DNA of 64,000 nt from Streptomyces dengpaensis (GCF_002946835.1 NZ_CP026652.1:7936001-8000000), one strand, 5' to 3'. Counted from the first letter of the stretch, positions 1 through 9,190 are shown. A program made the numbers and translations. The notes: generated by a model from the letters alone, not told the origin.

Positions 1-684
1 TGCCTCGTCCCAGATGAGTTGGAGTTTCTCCTCGCGGGTCGGCGCTTTGTAGAGGGGGATCCAGGCGCGGAAACCCGAGGTGTGGGTGAGGAGTTGACGG
101 ATCGTGATGTCCTGCTTGCCGCCGCCCGCGAACGGAGGGAGGTACGAGGCGACCGTCGCCTCCAGCCCCAGGGCGCCGCGCTCCATCTGCTGCACGGCGA
201 GGATCGACGTGAACAGCTTGGAGACGGAGGCGAGGTCGTAGACGGTGTCCTCGGCGGCCGGGATCTGCTGGTCGGCCGGGAACTCGACGCCGGTGTCCGT
301 CTTCTCGTCGTACGCCGCGTAGCGCACTGCCATGCCGATCGGCTGGTGCAGGGCCACGGTGCCGCCGCGTCCGGCGAGGAGTACGGCGCCGGCGTACCAG
401 GGGTGTTTGGGGGAGGGGCCGAGGAACGTCTCGGCGTCGGCGACGAGTTGGCGCAGATGCTCCGGCAGCAGGCCCGCGCGCTCGGCGGATCCATGCCGCA
501 GGGTCGGGTGTCCGCCGCTGTCCTCCGAGGCCGCCGCGGGGCCGGCGGGGAAGGGCGCGATGACCAGAGCGCCGCCCAGGGCCAGTGCCCGCCGCCCTAG
601 TTGACGCCGAGTCAGCCCACCCGACTCTCTGCCCGCCGGGTCAGCCGGCCTGCCGGTCTCTCTGTCCGCCGCGTCGTCGATCAT
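1..684 (-). CDS. Class-C beta-lactamase-type serine hydrolase (partial)
   Basis: This is the N-terminal 228 codons of a serine hydrolase of the beta-lactamase/esterase (EstB, PBP4*) family; the C-terminal part lies beyond the left window edge. The catalytic SxxK tetrad reads ASVSKLFTS, inside the usual context DTVYDLASVSK, and is followed by QLLTHTSGF. The N-terminus has a twin-arginine-like region (TRRQLGRRALALGGAL) and then an Ala/Pro-rich cleavage region, so Tat export is likely. The ATG at 684 is preceded by GGAGG with good spacing. It is divergent from the nitronate-monooxygenase-like gene at 856. The substrate is unknown; such proteins beside acyl-CoA genes are often esterases rather than true beta-lactamases (inference). 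Confidence 0.85.
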   Translation of the reverse strand, partial: MIDDAADRETGRPADPAGRESGGLTRRQLGRRALALGGALVIAPFPAGPAAASEDSGGHPTLRHGSAERAGLLPEHLRQLVADAETFLGPSPKHPWYAGAVLLAGRGGTVALHQPIGMAVRYAAYDEKTDTGVEFPADQQIPAAEDTVYDLASVSKLFTSILAVQQMERGALGLEATVASYLPPFAGGGKQDITIRQLLTHTSGFRAWIPLYKAPTREEKLQLIWDEA

Positions 685-796
685 CCAAGAGCCTCCTGCC
701 GCGCCGCCTGAAAGTATCTTTCCGGGTCCGCCTTGCGGGGTGAAACTTTCCTGTCAGGCGCGGGCATGTCAACCCTCCCCGGGCACCTTGAATGGA

Positions 797-813
797 TCTG
801 ACGATGCATCAGA
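797..813. promoter_or_regulatory. 17-bp palindromic operator candidate
   Basis: TCTGACGATGCATCAGA is an inverted repeat (TCTGA-N7-TCAGA) lying 43 bp upstream of the gene at 856. The same architecture, including a trailing AAAA run, recurs at 18376-18392 in front of the sterol-like cluster. It is probably the binding site of a TetR-type repressor not encoded in this window. Confidence 0.6.
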
Positions 814-855
814 AAAACTCTTCCCTCGTCCGGAGGTCTGCGGCATCCTGCGGCC

Positions 856-1968
856 ATGCAGACGGAGCTGAGCGAGCAACTGGGAGTCGAGCACGCCATC
901 TTCGGCTTTACGCCGTTTCCCGCCGTCGCCGCGGCCATCAGCCGTGCGGGCGGATTCGGTGTGCTCGGCGCGGTCCGCTACACCGCGCCCGACGACCTCA
1001 AGCGCGACCTGGACTGGATCGAGGCGAACGTCGACGGCAAGCCCTACGGCCTGGACGTCGTGATGCCCGCCAAGAAGGTCGAGGGCGTGACGGAGGCCGA
1101 CGTCGAGGCGATGATCCCCGAGGGACACCGGCAGTACGTCAAGGACACCCTCGCAAGGTACGGCGTGCCCGAACTCGCCGAGGGCGAGGCGTCCGGGTGG
1201 CGCATCACCGGGTGGATGGAGCAGGTCGCCCGCAACCAGCTCGACGTCGCCTTCGACTATCCGATCAGGCTGCTCGCCAACGCGCTGGGCTCACCGCCGG
1301 TCGACGTGGTGAAGCGCGCCCACGAGAAGGGCGTCCTGGTCGCCGCGCTCGCGGGCAGCGCCCGGCACGCGCGCAAGCACGCCGAGGCGGGCATCGACAT
1401 CGTCGTCGCGCAGGGCTACGAGGCGGGCGGGCACACCGGGGAGATCGCCTCGATGGTGCTCACGCCCGAGGTCGTGGACGCCGTCGACCCGCTGCCCGTC
1501 CTGGCGGCCGGCGGCATCGGCAGCGGCCGGCAGGTGGCCGCCGCGCTCAGCCTCGGCGCGCAGGGCGTATGGCTCGGCTCCCTGTGGCTGACCGTCACCG
1601 AGGCCGAGACACACTCGCGCGCCGTGACCCGGAAGCTGCTCGCCGCCGGGTCCGGCGACACGGTCCGCTCACGTGCCCTGACCGGCAAACCCGCGCGCCA
1701 GCTGCGCACCGAGTGGACCGACGCCTGGGACGACCCGAACGGGCCCGGCACGCTCCCCATGCCACTGCAAGGGCTGCTCGTCGCCGAGGCGCTCACGCGC
1801 ATCCAGAAGTACGAGGTGGAGCCGCTGCTCGGCACACCCGTCGGACAGATCGTCGGCCGGATGAACAGCGAACGCAGCGTCCAGGCCGTATTCGACGACC
1901 TGACCCAGGGCTTCGAGCAGGCCGTCGACCGCGTCAACCGCATCGCGGGAAGGGTCCCCCAGTCGTGA
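856..1968 (+). CDS. Nitronate monooxygenase / 2-nitropropane dioxygenase family protein
   Basis: A 370-residue FMN-binding TIM-barrel protein of the NPD family. Visible hallmarks are AAAISRAGGFGVLGAV near the N-terminus, the central GIDIVVAQGYEAGGHTG and AAGGIGSGRQVAAALSLGAQGVW, which form the phosphate-binding face. NPD enzymes oxidise nitronates or act as flavin reductases/isomerases in lipid catabolism. The gene is followed immediately by an acyl-CoA ligase gene, so a role in fatty acid or steroid-ring catabolism is more likely than nitroalkane detoxification (inference). Its sequence does not match IpdC as I remember it. The best Shine-Dalgarno candidate (GGAGG near 831) is about 20 nt from the ATG, farther than usual. 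Confidence 0.8.
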   Translation: MQTELSEQLGVEHAIFGFTPFPAVAAAISRAGGFGVLGAVRYTAPDDLKRDLDWIEANVDGKPYGLDVVMPAKKVEGVTEADVEAMIPEGHRQYVKDTLARYGVPELAEGEASGWRITGWMEQVARNQLDVAFDYPIRLLANALGSPPVDVVKRAHEKGVLVAALAGSARHARKHAEAGIDIVVAQGYEAGGHTGEIASMVLTPEVVDAVDPLPVLAAGGIGSGRQVAAALSLGAQGVWLGSLWLTVTEAETHSRAVTRKLLAAGSGDTVRSRALTGKPARQLRTEWTDAWDDPNGPGTLPMPLQGLLVAEALTRIQKYEVEPLLGTPVGQIVGRMNSERSVQAVFDDLTQGFEQAVDRVNRIAGRVPQS

Positions 1969-2009
1969 GCGCGATCAACCGCATCGCCGGAAGGAGCCAC
2001 CAGTCGTGA
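1931..2009 (+). repeat. Imperfect tandem duplication of a gene junction
   Basis: Two copies of about 38-39 bp (1931-1968 and 1971-2009) share the core CAACCGCATCGC and end in CAGTCGTGA. The first copy contains the stop of the NPD gene. The second contains the Shine-Dalgarno GGAAGGAG and the GTG start of the acyl-CoA ligase. Both carry GTGA, the overlap expected if the stop and start were once fused, so the duplication probably separated two translationally coupled genes. Confidence 0.8.
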
Positions 2010-3556
2010 GTACGGAGCCGAACGGCTTCTGGGCCCAGGCGGCCGCCGACCCCGAGCGGATCGTCCTCATCACCCCGGCCGGCGAGGAGTGGACCGCGGG
2101 ACGGCTGCACGCCTCGGCCAACCAGCTGGTCCACGGACTGCGCGCCGCCGGCCTCGAACGCGGCGACGCCTTCGCGGTCGTCCTCCCCAACGGCGTCGAG
2201 TTCATGGTCGCCTACCTCGCCGCCGCGCAGGCGGGCCTCTACCTCGTCCCCGTCAACCACCACCTCGTCGGCCCCGAGATCGCCTGGATCGTCGCCGACT
2301 CGGGCGCCAAAGTCCTCATCGCCCACGAACGGTTCGCGGACGCGGCCCGGCACGCCGCCGACGAGGCGAAGCTCGCCGGGACGCTCAGGTACGCGGTCGG
2401 AGAGGCGGCCGGTTTCCGTCCGTACGCCGAACTCCTCGACGGACAGCCCGAGTCGGCGCCCGCCGCGCGCACCCTCGGCTGGGTCATGAACTACACCTCG
2501 GGCACCACGGGACGCCCGCGCGGCATCCGGCGCCCGCTGCCGGGCAAGCTCCCCGAGGAGTCCTACCTCGGCGGCTTCCTCGGCATCTTCGGCATCAAGC
2601 CCTACGACGACAACGTCCACTTGGTCTGCTCGCCGCTCTACCACACCGCCGTGCTCCAGTTCGCGGGCGCGTCGCTGCACATCGGCCACCGCCTGGTGGT
2701 GATGGACAAGTGGACACCCGAGGAGATGCTCCGTGTCATCGACGCACACAAGTGCACCCACACTCATATGGTCCCCACCCAGTTCCACCGGCTGCTGGCG
2801 CTCCCCGACGAGGTGAAGGCCCGCTATGACGTGTCGTCGATGCGGCACGCCATCCACGGCGCCGCCCCCTGCCCGGACCATGTGAAACGGGCCATGATCG
2901 AGTGGTGGGGCCACAGCGTCGAGGAGTACTACGCGGCCAGCGAGGGCGGCGGAGCCTTCGCGACCGCCGAGGACTGGCTGAAGAAGCCCGGCACGGTCGG
3001 CAAGGCGTGGCCCATCAGCGAACTCGCCGTCTTCGACGACGACGGCACAAGGCTGCCGCCCGGCCAACTCGGCACCGTCTACATGAAGATGAGCACCGGC
3101 GGATTCTCGTACCACAAGGACGAGAACAAGACGAAGAAGAACCGCATCGGCGACTTCTTCACCGTCGGCGACCTGGGCTGTCTCGACGAGGACGGCTATC
3201 TCTTCCTCCGCGACCGCAAAATCGACATGATCATCTCGGGCGGGGTCAACATCTACCCGGCCGAGATCGAGGCCGCGCTGCTCAGTCACCCCGCTGTCGC
3301 CGACGCGGCCGCCTTCGGCATCCCGCACGACGACTGGGGCGAGGAGGTCAAGGCCGTCGTCGAGCCCGCCCCCGGCCAGGAGCCGGGCCCCGCGCTCGCC
3401 GCCGACATCCTCGACCACTGCGAGCGGCAGCTCGCCGGGTACAAGCGCCCCAAGAGCGTCGACTTCGTCGCGGTCATGCCGCGCGACCCCAACGGAAAGC
3501 TGTACAAGCGGCGGCTGCGCGATCCCTACTGGGAAGGCCGCACACGGTCCGTGTGA
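2006..3556 (+). CDS. Acyl-CoA synthetase (AMP-forming, FadD-like)
   Basis: A 516-residue ANL-superfamily ligase that activates a carboxylic acid with ATP and CoA. The P-loop-like motif A3 is MNYTSGTTGRPRGIRRP (about residue 160), and the adenylation motif lies in YYAASEGGGAF. The A7/A8 region is FFTVGDLGCLDEDGYLFLRDR with IISGGVNIYPAEIE. The catalytic lysine is in the C-terminal DPNGKLYKRRLRDPY. Start GTG at 2006 has GGAAGGAG upstream. It is cotranscribed with the NPD-type gene. Substrate preference cannot be read from sequence; mycobacterial relatives act on steroid- or fatty-acid-derived acids. Confidence 0.9.
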   Translation: MSTEPNGFWAQAAADPERIVLITPAGEEWTAGRLHASANQLVHGLRAAGLERGDAFAVVLPNGVEFMVAYLAAAQAGLYLVPVNHHLVGPEIAWIVADSGAKVLIAHERFADAARHAADEAKLAGTLRYAVGEAAGFRPYAELLDGQPESAPAARTLGWVMNYTSGTTGRPRGIRRPLPGKLPEESYLGGFLGIFGIKPYDDNVHLVCSPLYHTAVLQFAGASLHIGHRLVVMDKWTPEEMLRVIDAHKCTHTHMVPTQFHRLLALPDEVKARYDVSSMRHAIHGAAPCPDHVKRAMIEWWGHSVEEYYAASEGGGAFATAEDWLKKPGTVGKAWPISELAVFDDDGTRLPPGQLGTVYMKMSTGGFSYHKDENKTKKNRIGDFFTVGDLGCLDEDGYLFLRDRKIDMIISGGVNIYPAEIEAALLSHPAVADAAAFGIPHDDWGEEVKAVVEPAPGQEPGPALAADILDHCERQLAGYKRPKSVDFVAVMPRDPNGKLYKRRLRDPYWEGRTRSV

Positions 3557-3574
3557 CGTGGGCCCCGCTCCGAG

Positions 3575-3605
3575 GTGGTCCCGCACCCAGGCGGTGCGGG
3601 ACCAC
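3575..3605. terminator. Bidirectional hairpin terminator
   Basis: A perfect 13-bp stem (GTGGTCCCGCACC / GGTGCGGGACCAC) with a 5-nt loop sits between the convergent acyl-CoA ligase and acylase genes. Confidence 0.75.
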
Positions 3606-3618
3606 AGACGGCGGTCAG

Positions 3619-6063
3619 TCAGCGGTGGTCGCTCACCCGGATCACCCGCAGCCCCGGCGAGGAGAGGATGTCCTTCTCGCAGAAGCGGGAGGTGATCCAC
3701 TTCTCGTCCGAGAACCGCCGCGTCTGATCGCTGTAGTGCGGCGAGTTCGGGTTCGACGACTGCGCGTACGTCAGGAGGGTGCGCGCGACCGGGCAGCGGC
3801 CGCCGTCCCAGCCGACTGCCTGGATGTACGAGGAACCGGTGGTGACCTCGGTGTATCCGCCGGCCGTGGGGTTCCACACCGGCTCGATCTTGTTCCACAC
3901 CCCGAGCGACTCGGTGCCGCCCGGGACGGGGATGCGCTGCCCGCCACGTACGACGAACTGGTTCTCGCCGAGCCGCGCGTTCAGCGCGATGCCCGCCGTG
4001 CGCAACTCGGTCACCGCGTCCGCGAGGGCCGTGGTGAAGCCCGGCGCGTCGGTGTTGAGCGTGTTCGGGGTGCGGACCGGGTCCGCCGCCGAGAACGGGA
4101 CCTTCCAGAGCTGCGCGGCCGGCACGCTGGCCGTCAGCTTCCGCCAGAACCGGTCGAAGAGCAGCGCGCCCCGGCTGCCGGTGTTCATGGAGTGGTCCCA
4201 CGCCTTGAGCGAACCGCACGCCTCGCTCACGTCAACGGCCTTGCCGTCACTGCCCGTTGCGCTGCCACCCGGCAGTGCGGTACAGACACGCACCACGTCG
4301 TCCGCGACGAGATCACCGGCGGGCACCCGGTTCACGAACTGCTGCGCCTGAAGATCCCGCACGGTCAGCCGGCCCCGCTGGGCCATCGCCGACACGTCCT
4401 CGACCGCGCCGCGCGTGCGCATCGAGCGCTGCGTGCCGATCGTGCCGAAGACCCGCTCGTACCCGGTCAGCGGCCGGTCGGCATTGGTCAGCCAGGCACT
4501 GTCGTTGGAATTCTCCGCGTACGGCGCGTCCTTGAGCACCGGCATCCTCGCCGGCCCGAAGATCCCCGGCTGCACGGCGTCGGGGTCGCTGCCCAGCGCG
4601 CAGTCGCCGCGCGAGCCGTCGAGGACCGCGACACCGGAGGCCGGATACGTGACCTTGCCCAGCGGCGTCGAGCAGCGCTGGACCAACTCGTCGGTGATGC
4701 GCGGCAGTACCTGCGACTGCGTGAACAGCGAGTGCCCGCCCGAGTCGGCGGCGATCGTGTTCACCCAGGGCAGCCCCTGGGTGCGCCGCAGGGCCGTGAG
4801 GACGTCGGCCGTGCCGCGGGCTTTGCTGAAGCCGAGCGCGGTGTCGGCGGCGCGGAGGTTGGCCGCGTTCGGGTCGTTCAGCGCGTAGGCCGTCGTGGAT
4901 GTCCAGGGAAGCGGCAGTTGCGCGCCGAGCGTGGTGACGACCGGGCCGTAGCGCGTCCACCACTGGGTGCGGGTGACGGGTGTGCCGTCCAGCACGTCGA
5001 CGGTGACGGTGCGCTTCGTCATGTGCTCCGGCTTGCCGTCCACCAGATACGTCGTCGGATCGGCCGGATCCAGCGTCAGCTGATGGAGGTTGAGGGTGAC
5101 GCCCGTCGCCACGGTATGACTCCAGGCCACGCGCGCGGTGTGCCCGATGGCTATCGTCGCGGAACCGAGCAGCGCACCGCCCGCGACGTTCAGTTCGCCG
5201 GGGATCGTCTGCTGCATCTGCCAGAAGCGGCGGCCGCCCTGCCAGGGGTAGTGCGGATTGCCCAGCAGCAGACCGCGGCCGTTCGCCGTCGTGTCGCCGC
5301 TGAAGGCGACCGCGTTGGATCCCATGTCGGCGGTGTCGAAGAGTTCCCGCGCGGCTTCGGCGGTGCTTCGCGCGTCAGGGGTGGCGGTGCTCGTCGTGTC
5401 GGGCGAAGGCGTGACGGTGGACTTCGTGGCGGATGTTGTGGACGGCGGCTGCGCGGTGGTGATGCCGTCGACACCACGGCCCTGGCCGCCGAGCACGGAC
5501 AGCGCGAAGTTGCGTGCGGCCACGTCCACCGAGGTCACCGGGCGGAGCCAGGCGGCCCCCCGGCAGGCCGGATCGGTGATGCGGTTCCGGTCGAGCCAGG
5601 CGTTGTAGCCGGCCGCCCAGCCGCGCATCAGGTCCTTGACCGCACGGCTCGGCCCCACGGGCGCGGGCTCGGCCACCAGCTTCTCCACCGTGCGCGCCTC
5701 CCGCACGCCGTGGAAGTACAGATCGCTGGAGAGGTTCTTGGCCGCGGAGGACAGCGATCCGTCGGGCGCCGCGTCGGGCCCGAAGAAGCGGGACCGCTCG
5801 CCCCGTACGGTCACGAAGCCGTCGGCGAGGGTGCACACCTGGTCGGCGGCCTGCGCCCAGCCGGTGCCGAAGCCGAGGTTCGCGTAGTCCTTCGCGACGA
5901 TGTGCGGAATGCCGTACTCGGTGTAGCGGATCACGGCCGACAGGCCGCCGTGCGAGGGATGTTCCTGACGGCCTTGTTGCTGGGCCGCGGCCGCGGGCAG
6001 TGCGGTCGCGGCGGTGAGCAGGGCGACGGCCGTGACGACGAAGCGTCTCAGGCGGGTGCGCAT
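3619..6063 (-). CDS. Secreted penicillin-acylase-family amidase (Ntn hydrolase)
   Basis: An approximately 814-residue precursor of the penicillin/aculeacin/acyl-homoserine-lactone acylase family. The signal peptide is clear (MRTRLRRFVVTAVALL... ending in AAAA). The alpha-chain opens with RYTEYGIPHIVAKDYANLGFG and GWAQAADQV. A linker rich in Ser/Thr/Pro precedes the autoproteolytic site at DMG|SNAVAFSG, where Ser becomes the N-terminal nucleophile of the beta-chain. Downstream NPHYPW and AIGHTARVAWSHT are typical. I chose ATG 6063 because GGGAGG lies 4 nt upstream; the earlier ATG at 6081 would place this RBS inside the coding sequence. Likely substrates are acylated amides such as penicillin V, echinocandins or lipopeptides (family knowledge). 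Confidence 0.9.
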   Translation of the reverse strand: MRTRLRRFVVTAVALLTAATALPAAAAQQQGRQEHPSHGGLSAVIRYTEYGIPHIVAKDYANLGFGTGWAQAADQVCTLADGFVTVRGERSRFFGPDAAPDGSLSSAAKNLSSDLYFHGVREARTVEKLVAEPAPVGPSRAVKDLMRGWAAGYNAWLDRNRITDPACRGAAWLRPVTSVDVAARNFALSVLGGQGRGVDGITTAQPPSTTSATKSTVTPSPDTTSTATPDARSTAEAARELFDTADMGSNAVAFSGDTTANGRGLLLGNPHYPWQGGRRFWQMQQTIPGELNVAGGALLGSATIAIGHTARVAWSHTVATGVTLNLHQLTLDPADPTTYLVDGKPEHMTKRTVTVDVLDGTPVTRTQWWTRYGPVVTTLGAQLPLPWTSTTAYALNDPNAANLRAADTALGFSKARGTADVLTALRRTQGLPWVNTIAADSGGHSLFTQSQVLPRITDELVQRCSTPLGKVTYPASGVAVLDGSRGDCALGSDPDAVQPGIFGPARMPVLKDAPYAENSNDSAWLTNADRPLTGYERVFGTIGTQRSMRTRGAVEDVSAMAQRGRLTVRDLQAQQFVNRVPAGDLVADDVVRVCTALPGGSATGSDGKAVDVSEACGSLKAWDHSMNTGSRGALLFDRFWRKLTASVPAAQLWKVPFSAADPVRTPNTLNTDAPGFTTALADAVTELRTAGIALNARLGENQFVVRGGQRIPVPGGTESLGVWNKIEPVWNPTAGGYTEVTTGSSYIQAVGWDGGRCPVARTLLTYAQSSNPNSPHYSDQTRRFSDEKWITSRFCEKDILSSPGLRVIRVSDHR

Positions 6064-6165
6064 CGTGCCTCCCAACGTCATTGGGGGAAGGGGTGGTTGA
6101 GCGTACCAACGGGTATGTGCGGCGGCGGGGTGTCTGCGGCGATCTCCGTGCTTCGGTGCCGGCCT

Positions 6166-6326
6166 CCTCGTGTCCGGCTGGACGGCCGCCTCGCGTTCGG
6201 CTGGACGGCCGCCTCGCGTTCGGCTGGACGGTCACCCCGCGTGCGGCTGAGCGGCTGCCTCGCGTCCGGCTGGACGGTGGCCGCGTGTCCGGCTCGACGA
6301 CCTCCTTGCGTGCGGCTTGACCTCCC
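6166..6326. repeat. Seven-copy 23-bp tandem repeat
   Basis: Seven head-to-tail 23-bp units (starts 6166, 6189, 6212, 6235, 6258, 6281, 6304) share the consensus CCTCGCGTCCGGCTGGACGG. Copies 2 and 3 are nearly identical and the outer copies are degenerate. The array fills the divergent promoter region between the acylase (start 6063) and the acyl-CoA ligase (start 6354), ending 27 bp before the latter. There are no spacers, so it is not a CRISPR. Confidence 0.9.
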
Positions 6327-6353
6327 CGTGCCGCGGGCCGAGGATCATGTGTC

Positions 6354-7853
6354 ATGACGCCAGGACACGGCAGCACGGTTGACGGGGTGCTGCGACGCAG
6401 CGCCCGGCGCACCCCGGCGCGCGTCGCGGTCGAGTACCGCGAGCGCTCCTGGACCTACGCGGAACTCGACGAGGCCGTGTCACGAGCCGCGAGCGTGCTC
6501 CTCGACCAGGGGCTCGCCCCCGGCGACCGGGTCGGCGCCTACGGCCACAACTCGGACGCGTATCTGATCGGCTTCCTGGCCTGCTCCCGCGCGGGACTCG
6601 TGCACGTGCCGGTCAACCAGAACCTGACCGGCGACGACCTCGCGTACATCGTCGGCCAGTCCGGGAGCACGCTGGTCCTGACCGACCCCGATCTCTTTGG
6701 TCAACTGCCCGACGGCGTACGTACGTTGCCGCTGCGCGACGCCGACGACTCGCTGCTCGCGCGACTGGACGCCGCGCCCCCGTACGACGGAGCCGAACCG
6801 GACACCGGCGACCTCGTTCAGTTGCTCTACACGTCGGGCACCACCGCCCTGCCCAAGGGCGCGATGATGACGCACCGCGCCCTGGTGCACGAGTACCTGA
6901 GCGCGATCACCGCCCTCGACCTGAGCGCGGGCGACCGGCCGGTGCACTCGCTGCCGCTCTACCACTCGGCGCAGATGCATGTGTTCCTGCTGCCGTATCT
7001 CGCGGTCGGCGCGTCGAACATCATCCTCGACTCACCCGACGCCGAGCGGCTCTTCGACCTCATCGAGGCCGGGCGCGCGGACAGCCTGTTCGCTCCGCCC
7101 ACCGTGTGGATCGGCCTGTCGAACCGTCCCGACTTCGCGACCCGCGACCTGAGCGGGCTGCGCAAGGCGTACTACGGGGCGTCGATCATGCCGGTGCCCG
7201 TCCTGGAGCGGCTGCGCGAGAAGCTGCCGAAGCTGGCGTTCTACAACTGCTTCGGCCAGAGCGAGATCGGCCCCCTGGCCACGGTCCTCGCCCCCGACGA
7301 GCACAAGGGGCGGATGGACTCCTGCGGGCGTCCGGTCCTGTTCGTGGACGCGCGGGTGGTCGACGAGCACGGCAAGGATGTGCCCGATGGGACACCGGGC
7401 GAAGTCGTCTACCGTTCACCGCAGTTGTGCGAGGGCTACTGGGACAAGCCGGAGGAGACGGCCGAGGCCTTCCGCGACGGCTGGTTCCACTCCGGAGACC
7501 TCGCCGTGCGGGACACCGACGGGTACTTCACCGTCGTCGACAGGGTGAAGGACGTCATCAACTCCGGTGGTGTACTGGTCGCTTCCCGCCAGGTCGAGGA
7601 CGCGCTCTACACGCACGAGCAGGTCGCCGAAGTGGCCGTGATCGGCCTTCCGGACGTGCGCTGGATCGAAGCCGTCACCGCGGTCGTCGTCGCACGGGGT
7701 GAGGTCACCGAGGCCGAACTCCTCGCCCACGCGCGCGAGAAGCTCGCCCACTTCAAGGCGCCCAAACGGGTCCTGTTCGTGGACGAGCTCCCGCGCAACG
7801 CCAGCGGGAAGATCCTGAAGCGGGAGCTCCGGGACCGGTTCAGCAGTGACTAA
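6354..7853 (+). CDS. Long-chain acyl-CoA synthetase (FadD-like)
   Basis: A 499-residue AMP-forming ligase. Motifs in order: LLYTSGTTALPKGAMMTH (phosphate-binding loop, about residue 160), YNCFGQSEIGPLATVL (A5), GWFHSGDLAVRDTDGYFTVV with RVKDVINSGGVLV (A7/A8), and the C-terminal lysine motif LPRNASGKILKRELRD. Start ATG 6354 has only a weak GAGG upstream. It is convergent with the phenylacetate-CoA ligase gene and the two stops overlap. Six ligases of this superfamily class or their partners crowd the first 18 kb, implying a catabolic island for diverse acids. Confidence 0.9.
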   Translation: MTPGHGSTVDGVLRRSARRTPARVAVEYRERSWTYAELDEAVSRAASVLLDQGLAPGDRVGAYGHNSDAYLIGFLACSRAGLVHVPVNQNLTGDDLAYIVGQSGSTLVLTDPDLFGQLPDGVRTLPLRDADDSLLARLDAAPPYDGAEPDTGDLVQLLYTSGTTALPKGAMMTHRALVHEYLSAITALDLSAGDRPVHSLPLYHSAQMHVFLLPYLAVGASNIILDSPDAERLFDLIEAGRADSLFAPPTVWIGLSNRPDFATRDLSGLRKAYYGASIMPVPVLERLREKLPKLAFYNCFGQSEIGPLATVLAPDEHKGRMDSCGRPVLFVDARVVDEHGKDVPDGTPGEVVYRSPQLCEGYWDKPEETAEAFRDGWFHSGDLAVRDTDGYFTVVDRVKDVINSGGVLVASRQVEDALYTHEQVAEVAVIGLPDVRWIEAVTAVVVARGEVTEAELLAHAREKLAHFKAPKRVLFVDELPRNASGKILKRELRDRFSSD

Positions 7854-9154
7854 CGCGGACGCAGGTCCACGATCCGCTTGATCTTCCCCACCGACCGCTC
7901 CAGCGACTCGGGTTCGACGATCTCGACCGTGACCGATACGCCGATGCCGTCCTTCACCGCCGCCGCGATCGCCCGCGCCGCCACCTCGCGCGTCTCGGGC
8001 GTGGCACCGGACCTCGCTTCGGCCCGCACGATGAGCGCGTCGAGGCGTCCCTCGCGGGTCAGCCGCAGCTGGAAGTGCGGAGCGACTCCCGGGGTGCGCA
8101 GCACGATCTCCTCGATCTGGGTGGGGAAGAGATTGACGCCGCGCAGGATCACCATGTCGTCACTGCGGCCGGTGATCTTCTCCATCCGGCGGAAGACCCG
8201 CGCCGTGCCGGGCAGCAGCCGCGTCAGGTCCCGGGTCCGGTAACGGATGACCGGCATGGCCTCCTTGGTGAGCGAGGTGAACACCAGCTCGCCCTCCGCG
8301 CCGTCCGGCAGCACCTCTCCGGTGATCGGGTCGACGATCTCGGGATAGAAGTGGTCCTCCCAGATGTGCAGCCCGTCCTTCGTCTCCACGCACTCCTGGG
8401 CGACACCCGGGCCGATCACCTCCGACAGGCCGTATATGTCCACCGCGTCGATCGCGAACCGCTCCTCGATCTCCCGCCGCATCTCCTCGGTCCACGGTTC
8501 GGCCCCGAAGATCCCCACGCGCAGCGAGGTGCCGCGCGGATCGACGCCCTGCCGCTCGAACTCGTCGAGGAGCGTCAGCATGTACGAGGGGGTCACCATG
8601 ATGATCTGGGGCTTCAGGTCCTGGATCAGCTGGACCTGACGGGCCGTCATACCCCCGGAGGCGGGGATCACCGTACAGCCGAGCCGTTCGGCCCCGTAGT
8701 GCGCGCCGAGCCCGCCCGTGAACAGCCCATAGCCGTACGCCACATGCACCTTGTCGCCGGGGCGGCCGCCCGCCGCGCGGATCGAGCGGGCCACCATGTC
8801 GGCCCACATGGAGAGGTCGTTCTCCGTGTAGCCGACGATCGTGGGGCGCCCGGTCGTGCCGCTCGACGCGTGGATGCGCCGGATCTGGTCCTGGGGTACG
8901 GCGAACATGCCGTACGGGTAGTGCTCGCGCAGATCCGCCTTCGTCGTGAACGGGAACCGCGCCAGGTCGGCGAGCGTATGGCAGTCGTCCGGGTCGACAC
9001 CCGCCTTGTCGAGGGACTCGCGATAGAAGGGCACGTTCTCGTACGCGTGGCGCAGCGACGTCCGCAGCCGCTCCAGCTGGAGCGCCCGAAGCGTCGGTAC
9101 GTCGAGCCGCTCGCCCGCGTCCAGCAGGCCCTTCGAGTCCGTGGAATCCGCCAT
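7850..9154 (-). CDS. paaK: Phenylacetate-CoA ligase
   Basis: A 434-residue PaaK-type ligase, the entry enzyme of aerobic phenylacetate degradation. Family hallmarks are LRTSLRHAYENVPFYRESLD at the N-terminus, RIHASSGTTGRPTIVGYT (AMP-binding loop, about residue 100), VHVAYGYGLFTGGLGAHYGAE, EPWTEEMRREIE, DIYGLSEVIGPGVAQEC, and the C-terminal RSDDMVILRGVNLFPTQIEE. The rest of the paa pathway is not in the window, so the gene stands alone. A 6-bp inverted repeat with a 4-nt spacer lies just upstream (9191-9206), probably its operator. Confidence 0.92.
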   Translation of the reverse strand: MADSTDSKGLLDAGERLDVPTLRALQLERLRTSLRHAYENVPFYRESLDKAGVDPDDCHTLADLARFPFTTKADLREHYPYGMFAVPQDQIRRIHASSGTTGRPTIVGYTENDLSMWADMVARSIRAAGGRPGDKVHVAYGYGLFTGGLGAHYGAERLGCTVIPASGGMTARQVQLIQDLKPQIIMVTPSYMLTLLDEFERQGVDPRGTSLRVGIFGAEPWTEEMRREIEERFAIDAVDIYGLSEVIGPGVAQECVETKDGLHIWEDHFYPEIVDPITGEVLPDGAEGELVFTSLTKEAMPVIRYRTRDLTRLLPGTARVFRRMEKITGRSDDMVILRGVNLFPTQIEEIVLRTPGVAPHFQLRLTREGRLDALIVRAEARSGATPETREVAARAIAAAVKDGIGVSVTVEIVEPESLERSVGKIKRIVDLRPR

Positions 9155-9190
9155 CGGGGTCGCTTCCTCGCCAACAGCATCATTTCGGAC

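Noticed and set aside
856..1968. Assignment as IpdC of the steroid CD-ring pathway
   Set aside because: Same superfamily, but the N-terminal sequence does not resemble IpdC as I recall it, and ipdA/ipdB are absent.
1934..4219. Long minus-strand open frame over the NPD and FadD genes
   Set aside because: It is antisense to clear enzymes and has no family motifs or RBS; typical GC-rich shadow.
6166..6326. CRISPR array
   Set aside because: Units are contiguous with no unique spacers, and no cas genes are present.
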